From Pegoplata infirma (Eukaryota; Arthropoda; Insecta; Diptera; Anthomyiidae), in contig OY992539.1 in assembly GCA_963921195.1 (NCBI GenBank), positions 94,992,964-95,056,963 of the forward strand: a DNA stretch of 64,000 nucleotides. The letters run 5' to 3'. Shown here piece by piece: positions 22,455-34,524 of this stretch. Below the pieces are notes generated by a model, which saw nothing but the letters and a program-made list of their open reading frames with translations, did no database searches and was not told the DNA's origin. Numbering within the stretch: the stretch's first letter is position 1; every line of letters starts with the position of its first letter. The translations under genes and the position numbers were made by a program.

Positions 22455-24413
22455 TTTTAGTACCCTTCGTGATAAATTTTCAGATTTTTTTGATGGCCCG
22501 TTCAAAAGATATCGAATTTTTAAAAATTGGTAGTTTCTTCCTTTACTCAAATTCTTTTAATCATAACTTCTTCAATAATGGTCCAAATTTCAAATTTTTT
22601 TTTTTTTCAAAATTTTTGTTTTTTTAAGTACTTTCTAAAAAAGAATCCCAAAAAATTCTTAAAAGCGCTCTAGTATGCGATTTTTAAGTTTTAAAATTTA
22701 AATCTCATTTTTGAAAATGTTTGTACTCTTCGATTTTTTTGAAATTTTTTTCTGTAAATTTTCTATCAATTCTACAAATTTTTTGCCCAGGAAGATTGTG
22801 GGATAACGATTATTACTATTTTTTTGAATTTTTTAAAAAAATTTTATTGTTATTTTCCAATCTTAAAATCATTCCTACTGCTCCAATGGTGCGTCATAGA
22901 GGGTCCTTTATAAGACCGACCCCCATTAATTTTTACGTCTTAACATTTCTTTGAAACAAACTAATACCCTATCTCCAATTTCTAAGGGGGCTCCCACACA
23001 AAACGACATTTTTTAAAATTTGTTCCAACTGCACTAACTGCCCTAATAGTGCCCTTAGAGCAACAAAATGTATGACCGACCCACAATATTTTTTTAGTCC
23101 AAACATTTTCTCTGAAAACACCTACCCTCTATCTTTAACTGTTAAGGCGGTCGCCATACAATTTTTTTTATTCTTTGTAAATTTGTTTTATTTAATCAGC
23201 TTCTACCGGTCCAATGGTGCGTCCGAGAGGGGTCATTAGTGAGACCGACCCCCATTTATTTTTACCATACAACATTTTTTCAAAACATACCTACGCCCTA
23301 TCTCCACTCCCTAAGTAGGCTCCCATACAAATAACAGTTGGAGCAAATTTTATAAAAATGTAATTTTGTATGGGAGCCTACTTAGGGAGTGGAGAAAGGG
23401 CGTAGGTATATTTTGAAAAAATATTGTAGGGTAAAAATAAATGGGGGTCGGTCTCAGTAATGACCCCTCTCGGACGCACCATTGGACCAGTAGAAGCTGA
23501 TTAAATAAAACATATTTACAAAAAATAAAAAAAATTGTATGGGGACCGCCTTAACAGTTAAAGATAGAGGGTAGGTGTTTTCAGAGAAAATGTTTGGACT
23601 AAAAAAATATTGTGGGTCGGTCATACATTTTGTTACTCTAAGGGCACTATTAGGGCAGTTATAGCGGTTGGAACAAATGTTAAAAAATGTCGTTTTGTGT
23701 GGGAGCCCCCTTAGAAATTGGAGATAGGGTATTAGTTTGTTTCAAAGAAATGTTAAGACGTAAAAATTAATGGGGGTCGGTCTTATAAAGGACCCTCTAT
23801 GACGCACCAATGGAGATAGGGTATTAGTTTGTTCCAAAGAAATGTTAAGACGTAAAAATTAATGGGGGTCGGTCTTATAAATGACCCCTCTATGACGCAC
23901 CATTGGAGCAGTAGAAATGATTTTAAGATTGGAAAATTACAATAAAATTTTTTAAAAAAATTTTAAAAAATAGTAATAATCGTTATCCCACAATCTTCCT
24001 GGGCAAAAAATTTGTAGAATTGATAGAAGTTTTATATGTATACAAATTTCAAAAAAATCGAAGAGTACAAACATTTTCAAAAAAGAGATTTAAATTTTAA
24101 AACTTAAAAATCGCATACTAGTGCGCTTTTAAGAATTTTTTGGAATTTTTTTTAGAAAGTACTTAAAAAAACAAAAATTTTGAAAAAAAAAATTTGAAAT
24201 TTGGACCATTATTGAAGAAGTAATGATTAAAAGAAGTTTGAGTAAAGGAACAAACTACCAATTTTTAAAAATTCGATATCTTTTGAACAGGTCATCAAAA
24301 AAATCTGAAAATTTACCACGAAGGAGTTTTCAAAGGGTACTAAAAACTGTAAACAAATTGAGAAAATCTAAAAAACAGTTTTTCAAAGTGTCCGATTTCA
24401 CATGGAATGCCCC
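22455..24413. mobile_element. Foldback element 2 (GGGGCATTCC end), arms about 0.9-1 kb
   Basis: The two halves are inverted copies almost throughout. The centre of symmetry is near 23345, where CCCTAAGTAGGCTCCCATAC faces GTATGGGAGCCTACTTAGGG. The right end finishes ...GGAATGCCCC at 24413 in a mini-me TATAT stretch; the matching left terminus is lost. The right arm carries a tandem duplication of about 97 bases (23720-23910) that the left arm has once. A half copy lies at 29285-30035. No protein is encoded. Confidence 0.85.
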
Positions 24414-25151
24414 ATATATTCATGATCCCCGATCGATTTTAAGACGATCTAGCGATGTCCGCCCGTCTGTGTCTGTTTGTCTGTTGAAAACACGCTAACT
24501 TTTGAAGGACTTGATGGAGGCTCCTAAAGTTTGCCATATATGTTGGGCATTTACCTGGTCAGGTTGGTATTGTAATCCAGAGAAATCGGTCCAGTGGTTC
24601 AAAAGTTATGAGCAAAAGACTGAATTTCGGCAAGGGTTTTTCGTGAATTTACGAAATAAAACTCACGGTAATTTTTGAAAGGCAATTCTGAGGATGCTCA
24701 AGCTTGGTATATATATTTATCGTTCCCCGGACCTAGTTCGATTTGAATTTCAGCCTAATCGGTCCAGTGGTTCAAAAGTTATTAGCAAAACCGTGAATTT
24801 TAGATTAGTTTCACCTTAAATTCATGAGTTGAAAACCCGTTAAACATGTTTTTCATTTTTTTTCACATTGGTAAGTCAAAAAATATTTTACAACGTATTT
24901 TTTTCACTCAAAAATATTTTTACACTAAAAAAAATTTTACACTCAAAAAAATTTTACACTCCAAAAAAAATTTAGTAAATTATTTTTTTTTTTTTTCAAA
25001 AATTACTTAAAAAAAAAGTTTTTTTTACAAAAAATAAAAACTAATAAAATATGTTATTTTTTCTCGTTAAAAAATTTATTATCACTTACAAGGGCATTGT
25101 GGAGGGTATTCATAGATTCGGCCAATTCGAATTTAACTTTTCTACTTGTTT
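24414..25151 (+). mobile_element. mini-me/DINE-1-like element, type B, 3' part
   Basis: It begins in the ATATATTCATGATCC block, has the GTCY tract (24465-24483), TTGAAAACACGCTAAC, two AATCGGTCCAGTGGTTCAAA segments, and ends with GGAGGGTATTCATAGATTCG, a weak ATTCGGCC-AA-TTCGAAT hairpin and CTACTTGTTT. Foldback 2 inserted in its TATATA stretch. An almost complete relative is at 30366-31267. Confidence 0.75.
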
Positions 25152-25489
25152 ATCTCTGACAATGTGTGAGAACGGGGTATTAACCTGTTCTCGTCCAAAC
25201 ACAATTTCTGGGAACTTTTTTGACAGAAGATGGTTGAAGTTAAATTAAAGTTTAGTTGTAAATACTTGAACTATTGTATGCTTTTGTAAGCATCTGCATG
25301 GTTTATTAATGAAATGACACAGTTGCATTATTATGCAGTGTCATGTTACAATTTTTTGGTTGTATTTCCTATTATCAGAATTTGTTTTATTGTGTGGGAG
25401 AGCTTTGTTAACTGTAGTACAAAATAATTTAACTTGAAAACTCTCTAAAGCTCCATTCGAAATTTTTGTAATAAGTTTTTGTAAAAGAA
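25152..25489. other. No feature recognised
   Basis: Unique-looking AT-rich sequence. Confidence 0.3.
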
Positions 25490-25830
25490 GTTTTCATACC
25501 AAAAGTACCTTTCTAAGAAGTTTTTGTTTTGTTTCTGAATATCAAGTGTCTAGAATCCTTATTTAAAGAAATACATACAAAAAGTACCAAAAGTACTTTT
25601 TTAAAAATGTTAAAAAAAGTACCAAAAGTACTTTTCTTATAGAATATGTAAATTTTTAGAGAAAATGTAAATTTTTATAAAAAGAGTACATTTTTAAAGA
25701 ATTATAGCAATAAAAAAAGTACATTTTCTAAAAAAGGTACTTTTTTATAAAAATGTTATATAAATGTTATTTTTTTTTAATGTCCCTTTTTATAAAAAAG
25801 CAATTTTCATAAAAAGTGTACAAAAAAACA
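25490..25830. repeat. Short degenerate AAAAGTAC-rich tandem repeat
   Basis: Repeated ACCAAAAGTACTTTT and AAAAAGTACATTTTT motifs, about eight in 330 bases; related to the main GTAC array from 26637. Confidence 0.55.
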
Positions 25831-26636
25831 AAACCATTGGGCTATTCCTCTGTCCTAAATTGGTACTCAAGATCTGAATCTCATGTCACAGTCTTTAGAT
25901 TGAAAATCTCATGTCTATGCCCACTGTTGCTTAGATGTTTTTTAGTTTGTGACACTTTTTCATGGCACGATAATATTGTTTGGTTATTTTTAAACTTCTT
26001 TAAACACAATTGTTTATTCTTAAGGTGTGTGTGTATTTGGGTGGGTTGTTTTGGTTGCCTGTTATTTTTTTTTTGGTTTCCTTATTATATTTTGAGTGGC
26101 AATTGTTACACTGTTTTTCATTGTGTATGCTGCCTCAATTGTTTGCGTATTGTTATATTTGCACTTTTAGTTTATTTACTTGAGTTTTTTTGTTGTTGAA
26201 ATTCTCCAAAAAAAGTTCTAAACAATTTTTGATAAATGTTGACACTTTTTTCCGGCAACCACGCCTGATAAATATAATTCTATAAAAAGTTGCAACAAAA
26301 TAAACAACAAACTAAAAAATCTTTAGAATGACCCTAGGAAAACACTTCACAAAAAAAGCGCTCTTGTAATTTATTTAAGTTTTGTAAAAGTTTATATTTG
26401 TAATGTTTGTGGTTTTTGGGAACAAAAAAAAAAAAAAAATGTTTTTTATTAAACAAAAAATTACACAATAATAGTTAATTTAGGTACTTTAAGTTAAATA
26501 AAATTGAAAATGTTTTGTACAAATTTTAGAAAATTACATTACAGGGATTTTTCAGAAAAGCCCAATTGAAATTTAAATAATCCCAATTTTAATTTGGAAA
26601 TCCCATTAAATTCAGAAAAGTCCGTTTAAAATTTAT
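25831..26636. other. No gene supported
   Basis: A 127-codon open frame on plus (25816-26199) is Phe/Cys-rich, starts inside the repeat and has no recognisable domain; I treat it as chance. The rest is AT-rich. Confidence 0.4.
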
Positions 26637-29190
26637 ACAAGTAAGAAAGTCATAATCGGTACCCCTTTAGGTACCCCTCTTTACCCTAAAATTTTAAATT
26701 TCCTAATATGTCTCCTTAGAATTTAAAAAAACTGTTTTTTTTTTGCTGGATGGCCTTAGATTAAAATTTAACAAGTTTCTAGTACCATTATTTCAGGAAG
26801 TAAAAAAGGTATCAAATTAACACTTTTTTAGCCCTTTTACGACCCTTAGAAACGGACTTTCTATAAACTACATTTTCCAGAATTTTTTTTTCACTAAATG
26901 ATCCCACATTTAAAACTTCAAGTGCCTTGGATCTGCATTTCAAGAATAAAAAAAAGTACCAAAATAACACTTTCTTACACGGAATTTTCAAAAAGTACTT
27001 TTGGCAGATTTTTTTTTTCGAAGGATTCTACATGCCGAATTTCAGACTTACAGGGCCGTTATTTCAGTATTTAAAAAGTAGCAAAAGTACACTTTTTTAC
27101 CCTGCTTAGAAAAGGAATTTACAAAAAGTATTTTTCAAGATTTTTTTTATCGAAGGATCATACATTAAAAATTTTAAGCTTCTATGACCATTTCAAAAAG
27201 TACTTTTTACCCCTTTTACAACCCTTAGAAACGGAATTTCTAAGTTTATTTTTCAGAATGTTGTTTTCACTAAATGATCCTTCATTCAAAATTTCAAGTG
27301 CCTAGGATCATCATTTCAAAAAATATAGAAAGTACCAAAATTTCACTTTCTTACACTTTTTACGACACTTAGAAACGAAAATTTCAAAAAGTACTTTTTG
27401 CAGATTTTTTTTCCGAAGGAAAAAATGCCGAATTTCAGACTTTTAGGACTGTTATTTCTGTAACTGTTTAAAGTAGCAAAAGTACACTTTTTTATCCCCC
27501 TTAGAAGAGGAATTTCGAAAAAGTACTTGTTCCAGTTTTTTTTTTACCGAAGGATCATACATTCAAAATTTCAAGTTTCTATGACCATTTCCAAAAGTAA
27601 TTTTTACCCCCTTTACAACCCTTAGAAACGGAATTTCTTTAAAGTACCTACATTTTCCCGAATGTTTTTTTTTTCACTGAATGATCCTACCCAGACAGAA
27701 AAATACAATCATCAAAGCGTTTTAAAAGTACTCTAGATGGTGGTACAAGCGTTTCCAAAACGTCATGGTTTTTGCTTTTAGAGTGCTTTCAAAACGTCCG
27801 AATGATAACGTCGTTAAACGGTCATATGATTGTTTTTCAAAGCGCTCTAAAAGCATTCGGAAGACAAAAAATTAGGTGGTTTTAAGATGCTTTATGCTGA
27901 TTTTATTTGAAATTGTAGATTTTTTTAAAATACATTTTTGAGATATTTTTTTACAATAGAATAAGAAAATAATTGAGTTAATACAAGAGGACTTCATAAT
28001 GTTTTCCTGTGCTTTATTTTGTTAACAGAGAGGATGTGTGCCTCATTCCCCTTATTGGAATAGTACAATTATTATATATTCTACTTTATGGGTGGAAGAT
28101 ATAAAACATTTTTTAATTCGTAAAAAGGTGCTGTACAAGCACTTTTAAGTTACTTAGTACTTTCAAAGTGCTTTATTTTTTGTACCATCATCAATTTCTG
28201 CCTGGGTACATTCCAAATTTTAAGTGCCTAGGATCATCATTTCAGGAAATATAAAAAAGTACCAAAAGTACACTTATTTCGACACTTAGAAACAGAATTT
28301 CCAAAAAGTACTTTTTGCAGAATTTTTTTTCCAAATGATTCTACATTCCGAATTTGAGACTTCTAGGACCGTTATTTCAGTAACTATTTAAAGTAGAAAA
28401 AGTACACTTTTTTATCCCACTTAGAATAGGAATTTCGAAAAAGTACTTGTTCCAGTTTTTTTTTTTACCGAAGGATCATACATTCAAAATTTCAAGTTTC
28501 TATGACCATTTCCAAAAGTAATTTTTAACCCCTTTACAACCCTTAGAAACGGAATTTCTTTAAAGTACATTTTTCCGAATGTTTTTTTTTCACTGAATGA
28601 TCCTAAATTCCAAATTTTAAGAGCCTAGGATCATCATTTCAGGAAATATAAAAAGCACCAAAAGCACACTTACTTCGACACTTAGACACAGAATTTCCAA
28701 AAAGTACTTTTTGCAGAATTTCGAAGGATTCTACATGCCGAATTTCAGACTTCTAGGACTGTTATTTCAGTACCTACAAAAAGTACAAAAAATACACTTT
28801 TTTACCACCCACAGAAGCCGAATTTCAAAAAAGGACTTCTTCAGAATTTTTGATAGAAGGATCATACATTAAAAACTTCAAGTTTCTATGACCATTATTG
28901 CAGAAAATATAAAAAGTACACATTTTTAACCCTTTATAATCGGAATTTCCAAAAAAGTGCCTTTTCCAGAATGTTTTTTATTTACCGAAGGATCTTTCAT
29001 TACACATTTCAAGTTTCTAGAACCATTATTTCAGGCCATATAAAAAGTACCAAAAGTACACTTTTTTACCCTTTAAAAATCGGAATTTCCATTAGGTAGT
29101 TTTTTTTGGAAAGGGTTTTTTTTTGCTGATAAGTCGTTTTTTTAAATTTCAAGTTTCTTTAAATGTTAGAAAAAGCACCAAAAACTGACC
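26637..29190. repeat. GTAC-palindrome tandem array, units about 120-145 bp
   Basis: Roughly eighteen diverged units. Each holds in order AAAGTACCAAAAGTACACTT, a CTTTTACGACCCTTAGAAAC segment, GGAATTTCNAAAAAGTACTT, CGAAGGATCATACATTC and TCAAGTTTCTAGGACCATTA-TTTCAG. Unit starts (the ATTTCAG landmark) fall near 26790, 26935, 27060, 27190, 27310 and 27450. The left edge shows ACAAGTAAGAAAG, the end of a type C mini-me-like element. The array continues at 31380-31976 and resumes at 35079 beyond large insertions. Confidence 0.7.
27690..28206. mobile_element. MITE with CCCAGRCAGAAA ends and TA duplication
   Basis: The left end CCCAGACAGAAA and the inverted right end CCCAGGCAGAAA are flanked by TA (27688-27689, 28207-28208). 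Removing it restores the array consensus GATCCTACATTC. The interior carries several AAAGCGCTNTAAAAG and AAGTACTTTCAAAG motifs. It was 517 bases at insertion into the GTAC array. Confidence 0.85.
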
Positions 29191-29284
29191 ATTTCACCTG
29201 TTTTTATACCCTTTAACCACAGTATGGGGTCATTCCGTGTGTAACGTATCGAAATATCGGTCTAGGACCCCATAAAGTATATAT
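29191..29284 (+). mobile_element. mini-me-like 5' end next to foldback 2b
   Basis: TTTTTATACCCTTTAACCAC, TCATTCCGTGTGTAACG and GGACCCCATAAAGTATATAT, then abrupt change to GGGGCATTCC. Confidence 0.7.
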
Positions 29285-30035
29285 GGGGCATTCCATGTGA
29301 AATCGGACACTTCGAAATTTTTTTTTTTTAGATTTTCTCAATTTGTTTAAAGTTTTTAGTACCCTTCGAAAACTTCTTCGTGGTAAATTTTCATATTTTT
29401 TTGATGACCCGTGCAAAAGATATTGAATTTTTAAAAATTGGTAGTCTGCTCCTTTACTCAAACTTCTTTTACTCATAACTTCTTCAATAATGGTCCAAAT
29501 TTAAATTTTTTTTTTCAAAATTTTTATTTTTTTGCGTACTTTCTAAAAAAAATCCCAAAAAATTCTTAAAAGCGTTCTAGTATGCGATTTTTAAGTTTTT
29601 AAGTTTAAATCTCATTTTTAAAAATGTTTGTACTCTTAGATTTTTTTGAGATTTTTTTGTGTAAAACTTCTATCGATTCTAAAAATTTTTTGCCTAGGAT
29701 GATCGTGGGAAAACGATTATTAATATTTTTTTAAATTTTTTGAAAAAAATTTATTGTAATTTTTCAATCTTAAAATTATTTCTACTGCTCCAATGGTGCG
29801 TCATAGAAGGGTCATTTATAAGACCGACCCCCCTTAATTTTTACGCCTTAACATTTCTTTGGAACAAACTAATACCCTATCTCCGATTTCTAAGGGGGCT
29901 CCCACACAAAACGACATTTTTTAAAATTTGCTCCAACCGCTCTAACTGCCCTAATAGTGCCCTTAGAGCAACAAAATGTATGACCGACCCACAATATTTT
30001 TTTAGTCGAAACATTTTCTCTGAACACACCTACTG
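29285..30035. mobile_element. Foldback element 2b, left half only
   Basis: It starts GGGGCATTCCATGTGAAATC, the inverted form of the right end at 24413, and matches the arms of 22455-24413 as far as AACATTTTCTCTGAA. It then breaks into type A mini-me-like sequence. It sits in the same TATAT position of a mini-me-like element as foldback 2. Confidence 0.8.
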
Positions 30036-30365
30036 AACACGCCTAGTAAATAAGCAAAATCGGATCTGGGGGAAAAAGTTCCCCCTTGAAGAACTAAACC
30101 AACCTCTAAAAAATACCATTTTTTTACATGATTTTTTGTGTTTTTGTTTAACAACTGCAACATTTTTATGCTGCAAGAAGTTCAAAGTCCTGTATTTGGA
30201 CCCAAAGAATTAGATAATGTCGTTTTTTTCGGTCCGCTCCCTTTTATGGGCGTAGAAAAAAAAATTGAGTGTTGATAAACTTGTATTTCTTTAGAGCAAG
30301 AAGCATAAGAATAAATTTTTTAACACATATTCGAGACCCCCCACAAAAAAGAGAAAACGCCCCTG

Positions 30366-31267
30366 ATTTTTATACCCTCCACTCTAGTGATAGAGGGTAT
30401 ATATAAGTTTGTCATTCCGTTTGTAACACCTCGAAATATTGGTCTAGGACCCCATAAAGTATATATATTCATGATCCTCGATCGATTTTAAGACGATCTA
30501 GCGATGTCCGTCCGTCCGTCCGTCCGTCCGTCCGTCCGTCCGTCCGTCTGTCCGTCTGTCTGTCTGTCTGTCTGTCTGTTGAAAACACGCTAACTTTTGA
30601 AAGACTTTACGGAGGCTCCTGAAGTTTGGCATATATGTTGAGCATTTACCTGGTCAGGTTGGTATTGCAATCCAGCGAAATCGGTCCAGTGGTTCAAAAG
30701 TTATGGGCAAAATACTGAATTTCGGCAAGGGTTTTCCGTGAATTTATGCGATAAAAAGGACTATAACTTTCGAAAGGCAATTCTGAGGATGCTGAAGCTT
30801 GGCATATATATTTTTCGTTCCTCCAGCCTAGTTCGTATTGAATTTCATCCAAATCGGTCCAGTGGTTCAAAAGTTATTAGCAAAACCGTGAATTTCAGAT
30901 TAGCTTCACCTTAAATTCACGTGTTGAAAACCCGTTAAACCTGTTTTAAAAACATTGGTAAGTCACAAAAATATTTTACAACGTATTTTTGCCACTCAAA
31001 AATATTTTTATACCAAAACAAAAAAAAAATACACTCGAAAAAAATTTTACACTCAAAAAAAAATTTTACACTCAAAAAAAAAAAAAAATTAGTAAATTAT
31101 TTTTTTTTGTCAAAAATTACTAAAAAAAAATGTTTATTCACAAAATAAAATATTTCTAATCAAAACTGTTATTTTTTAACGTTAGAAAATTTACTATCAC
31201 TTAAAATGGGCATTGTGGAGGGTATTCATAGATTCGGCCAAGTCGAATTTAACTTTTCTACTTGTTT
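30366..31267 (+). mobile_element. mini-me/DINE-1-like element, type B, full length
   Basis: It starts TTTTTATACCCTCCACTCTA with the palindromic ...AGAGGGTATA. It then has CCCCATAAAGTATATATATT, a long GTCC/GTCT tract (30508-30579), TTGAAAACACGCTAAC, the doubled TCGGTCCAGTGGTTCAAAAG, and ends ATAGATTCGGCCAAGTCGAA then CTACTTGTTT. About 0.9 kb, non-coding. Confidence 0.8.
30508..30579 (+). repeat. (GTCC)n(GTCT)n microsatellite
   Basis: About eighteen tetranucleotide units inside the type B element; this is the GTCY position known from dipteran mini-me elements. Confidence 0.9.
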
Positions 31268-31379
31268 TTTTTTATTTTTTGCATGTTGGAGGGTATAAAA
31301 GATTCGGCACAGCCGAATTTAACACTCTTACTTGTTTACTTTAAGATTTTGAAATTTTGGGAAGTTATTTTTTAAGATT

Positions 31380-31976
31380 TTTTTTTGCTTAAGGGATCTA
31401 ATGGAAAGTTTCTATGACCATTATTTTAGAAGATATAAAAAAGTATTTTATTTTATCCCATTTTGATCCTTTAAAAAACGAATTTCTATAATGTACTTTT
31501 TTTAATTTGTTTTTGGGATCTTATATTCTAAACAGATTTGCGCGCGTTACGCGAATTTTTCGTGATTCACGCGTGAGCGTGGGCAAACAAAATATTTCGT
31601 GCATGATCGTGTGTGAGTTATATTTTTATTTCGTGAGCGTGCGTGAGTCAAAATTCCTTCACGCGGTCATCTCTAATTCTAAATAACAAGTGTCTAGGAT
31701 GATTATTTCAGGAAATATAAAAAGTACCAAAAGTACTATTTTGCCGCCTTTAACCCACGTATGAAACGCTACTTTTTTCAAAATGTAGTTTTCTAAAGGA
31801 TCATACATGCCAAATTTAATGTTTCTTCTACCATTATTTCAGAAAATAAAAAAAAAGTACCAAAAGTACACTTTCTTACCGCTTTTACAGCCTCGGAACC
31901 AGTATATTTAAAAAAGTACTTTTTCCAGAATGTTTTTTCCCCCAAAGAATCCTACAGTTCAAATTTATAGTTTCTA
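31380..31976. repeat. GTAC-palindrome array, continuation
   Basis: Four or five further units (AAAGTACCAAAAGTAC at about 31715 and 31855, ACCATTATTTCAGAAAATA at about 31830) with the same order as 26637-29190. Confidence 0.65.
31533..31675. mobile_element. Small hAT-type MITE (143 bp) with 8-bp duplication
   Basis: Flanked by a perfect direct repeat attctaaa (31525-31532 and 31676-31683). The ends are CAGATTTGCG and, inverted, TAGAGATGAC. The interior has GCGTGAG/CTCACGC motifs as in the element at 10219-11734, so they are probably relatives. Confidence 0.8.
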
Positions 31977-32196
31977 CACACAGAAAAAAAATTAGCTAAA
32001 AAAATGGGAAAATTAACTAAATTCATGGAAAATTGAAAATAATTTAGCTCGATGTTTTTCTTCTTTTAAGTTCATATTTTTCTTAAAAATAAGGAAAGAA
32101 AAAAAAAATTATTATTAGTCAATTTGAACTAAAAAACGGGAAAAATTTTATTTCAATTTAGTTCATACACATTTGAGGACCCGATTGGTTGAAGAC

Positions 32197-34040
32197 TAGG
32201 GTGGCTCGTTTTTGGGCTTTTCTCTCTGATCAAATTCTAATACCCGCCAAAAGTGTCGGTCCCCTAAGGGTAACTCACGTGAAAAATATCACTCCGATCG
32301 GAGTTTATCTTCTGTCTCCACTTTGAGCTTCTAAATTGGGGTTTTTGCAAAAAAGGACATTTTTTACAAAAAAATAAAAAAACTTAAGTTTTTTTATTAA
32401 AATAATTAAAAAAATTTTTTGTATAATATTTGATCGTAAATACTTAAATATGAAATTTAAAGATTTTACGGTATCATTAACCCGATCAAACTTGATACCA
32501 AAAAAATAGCATGATTTTGGGGGCGTTCTCAAAACACCTTTTTTCCAAAATTTTATTAAAAAAAAATTTTAAATATACCATTTTTTCTTTCTGAATTCAT
32601 TAAGAACACCTTGGAGAAGAAAAATGTGAAATATGGCGGATATCCGTCTAGCCACTTTTTGGGAATCACGGGGGGAAGTTGGCGGATTTCAAGAAAATGT
32701 TGGTTTTATCAATAATTTGGATTAATAAAATCTTATAAATTTCATTTTTGGGCAAATTAACTTTTTTTTTGGTGTCGTGGCATTCCATTAGATAACTTTA
32801 AGTCTGTCATGAAATCTTACCGATCTAGGACGTCTTTAACCCACATTGGCTGGGGGTCCAAAATGACCCCCGCAGGAAATTTGAAATTTAGAGCTTAAAT
32901 TTTGTGCTATTAACAAGTATAAAACGGCTTTTGTGTTTTTTACCCTAACTATTATTTTGTATTAATATATTATCTTAAAAAAAATCGTTAATCCTTCTTG
33001 GTAGGGGGTCAAAAATGACCCATTTAATAAAAAGTATATATTTTTTATAGAAAATTAATTTGTGGCAGTCTATTTGATAACTTTAAATCAGCCAAAAAAA
33101 TTTCACCTATTTAAGATATCTTTAACCCATATTGGCCAGGGGTCAAAAATGACCCCGGCAAAAACTTTTCGGCATAGTGCTTGAATTTTTTGATATCAAC
33201 AAAATTTATATTCTTTATTGAATGGGTTATTTTTGACCCCTTACCAAGAAGGGTTAACGATTTTTTTAAAGATAATATATTAATACGAAATAATAGTTGG
33301 GGTAAAAAGCAGAAAAGCCGTTTTGTACTTGCTTATAGCACAAAATTTAAGCTCAAAACTTCAAATTTCCAGCGGGGGTAATTTTTGACCCTCAGCCAAT
33401 GTGGGTTAAAGACGTCCTAGATCGGTAAGATTTCATGACAGACTTAAAAAAGTTATCTAATAGAATGCCACGACACCAAGAACCAGTTAATTTTCCCAAA
33501 AATGAAATTTATAAGATATTATTAATCCAAATTATTGATAAAACCAACATTTCCTTGAAATCCGCTAACTTCCCCCGCGATTCCCAAAAAGTGGCTCGAC
33601 GGATATCCGCCATATTTCACATTTTTCTTCCCCAAGGTGTTCTTTATGAATTCAGAAAGAAAAAATGGTATATTTAAAATTTTTATTTTATAAAATTTTA
33701 AAATTTTGAAAAAAGGTGTTTTGAGAACGCCCCCAAAACCATGCCATTTTTTTGGTATCAAGTTTGAACGGGTTAATGATACCGTAAAATTTTTAAATTT
33801 CATATTTAAGTATTTACGATCAAATATTATACAAAAAATTTTTTTAATTATTTTAATAAAAAAACTTATTTTTTTAAAGTCCTTTTTTGCAAAAACCCCA
33901 ATTTTGAGGCTCAAAGTGGAGACAGAAGATAAACTCCGATCGGAGTGATATTTTGCACGTGAATTACCCTTAGGGGACCGACACTTTTGGCGGGTATTAG
34001 AATTTGATCAGAGAGAAAAGCCCAAAAACGAGCCACTCTA
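32197..34040. mobile_element. Foldback element 3, hAT-type, with perfect 8-bp duplication
   Basis: The ends TAGGGTGGCTCGTTTTTGGG and, inverted, TAGAGTGGCTCGTTTTTGGG are flanked by ttgaagac on both sides (32189-32196, 34041-34048). The arms are near-identical inverted copies of about 0.83 kb around a centre near 33125; repeated GGGTCAAAAATGACCC palindromes lie toward the centre. YARNG-type ends with an 8-bp duplication indicate hAT. The open frames inside (for example 33522-33914 minus) are mirror-image artefacts, not genes. Confidence 0.9.
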
Positions 34041-34048
34041 TTGAAGAC

Positions 34049-34524
34049 CCCAATCGGAACCGATAGGTTCAGACCCCGATGGGTCCAGACACAGTTAGCT
34101 TCCTTAAGAATCGTCATAATTTCCAAAATTTTTGTCCGTTTCGCTCTACCTTGCTTAGTTCTTGAGATACGTGAATTTAGGGGACCACTGGGGTCTTGAG
34201 AATTTTAAAAACTCGATAACTTTAAAACTATTACTCGGAGAACTTTTGCGTATTTGGCGGTCTTGTTTTACGTGTTAAGAGATACAAAAATGGTTTTGTA
34301 CTTTTTATTGTGTTGGAAATATCTACCAAGATATGAGCATTTAAAAATTTTCGGAAATGCCAACTTTTTTAAATCCAAAGTTAGGACCCATTGGGGTCCA
34401 CACATGTGCGGAGGATTAGCGATACTATGGGGATACAAAGGGCCAAAAATGGCCTTCATTCTGCTCAATATGGCTTAGTTTTCGAGATCGGCATTTTAAG
34501 TTTTTGAAAAAAAAAAATTCCCTG
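34049..34524. repeat. Host sequence of the foldback insertion, unclassified repeat
   Basis: With 32172-32188 it forms the pre-insertion sequence. It contains CCCCGATGGGTCCAG and GGACCCATTGGGGTCC-type motifs but no recognised domain. Confidence 0.35.

Larger units (their letters stand above)
30045..31337 (+). mobile_element. mini-me-like type A fragment split by a type B copy
   Basis: 30045-30365 has the type A body (GGGGGAAAAAGTTCCCCCTT, AACTAAACCAACCTCT). 31268-31337 has its end: GGAGGGTATAAAAGATTCGG, the ATTCGGC-ACA-GCCGAAT hairpin and CTTACTTGTTT. The type B copy at 30366-31267 lies between. Confidence 0.7.

Noticed and set aside
25816..26199. 127-codon Phe/Cys-rich open frame, possibly a membrane protein
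   Set aside because: Starts in a repeat, has no domain or splice context, and its composition follows the T-rich DNA.
30508..30579. GTCY tract as a possible telomeric or regulatory repeat
   Set aside because: The same tract is found at the same place in each mini-me-like copy, so it is part of the element.
33435..33948. Overlapping open frames on both strands of 80-130 codons
   Set aside because: They lie in mirror-image arms of a foldback element, which gives similar frames on both strands.
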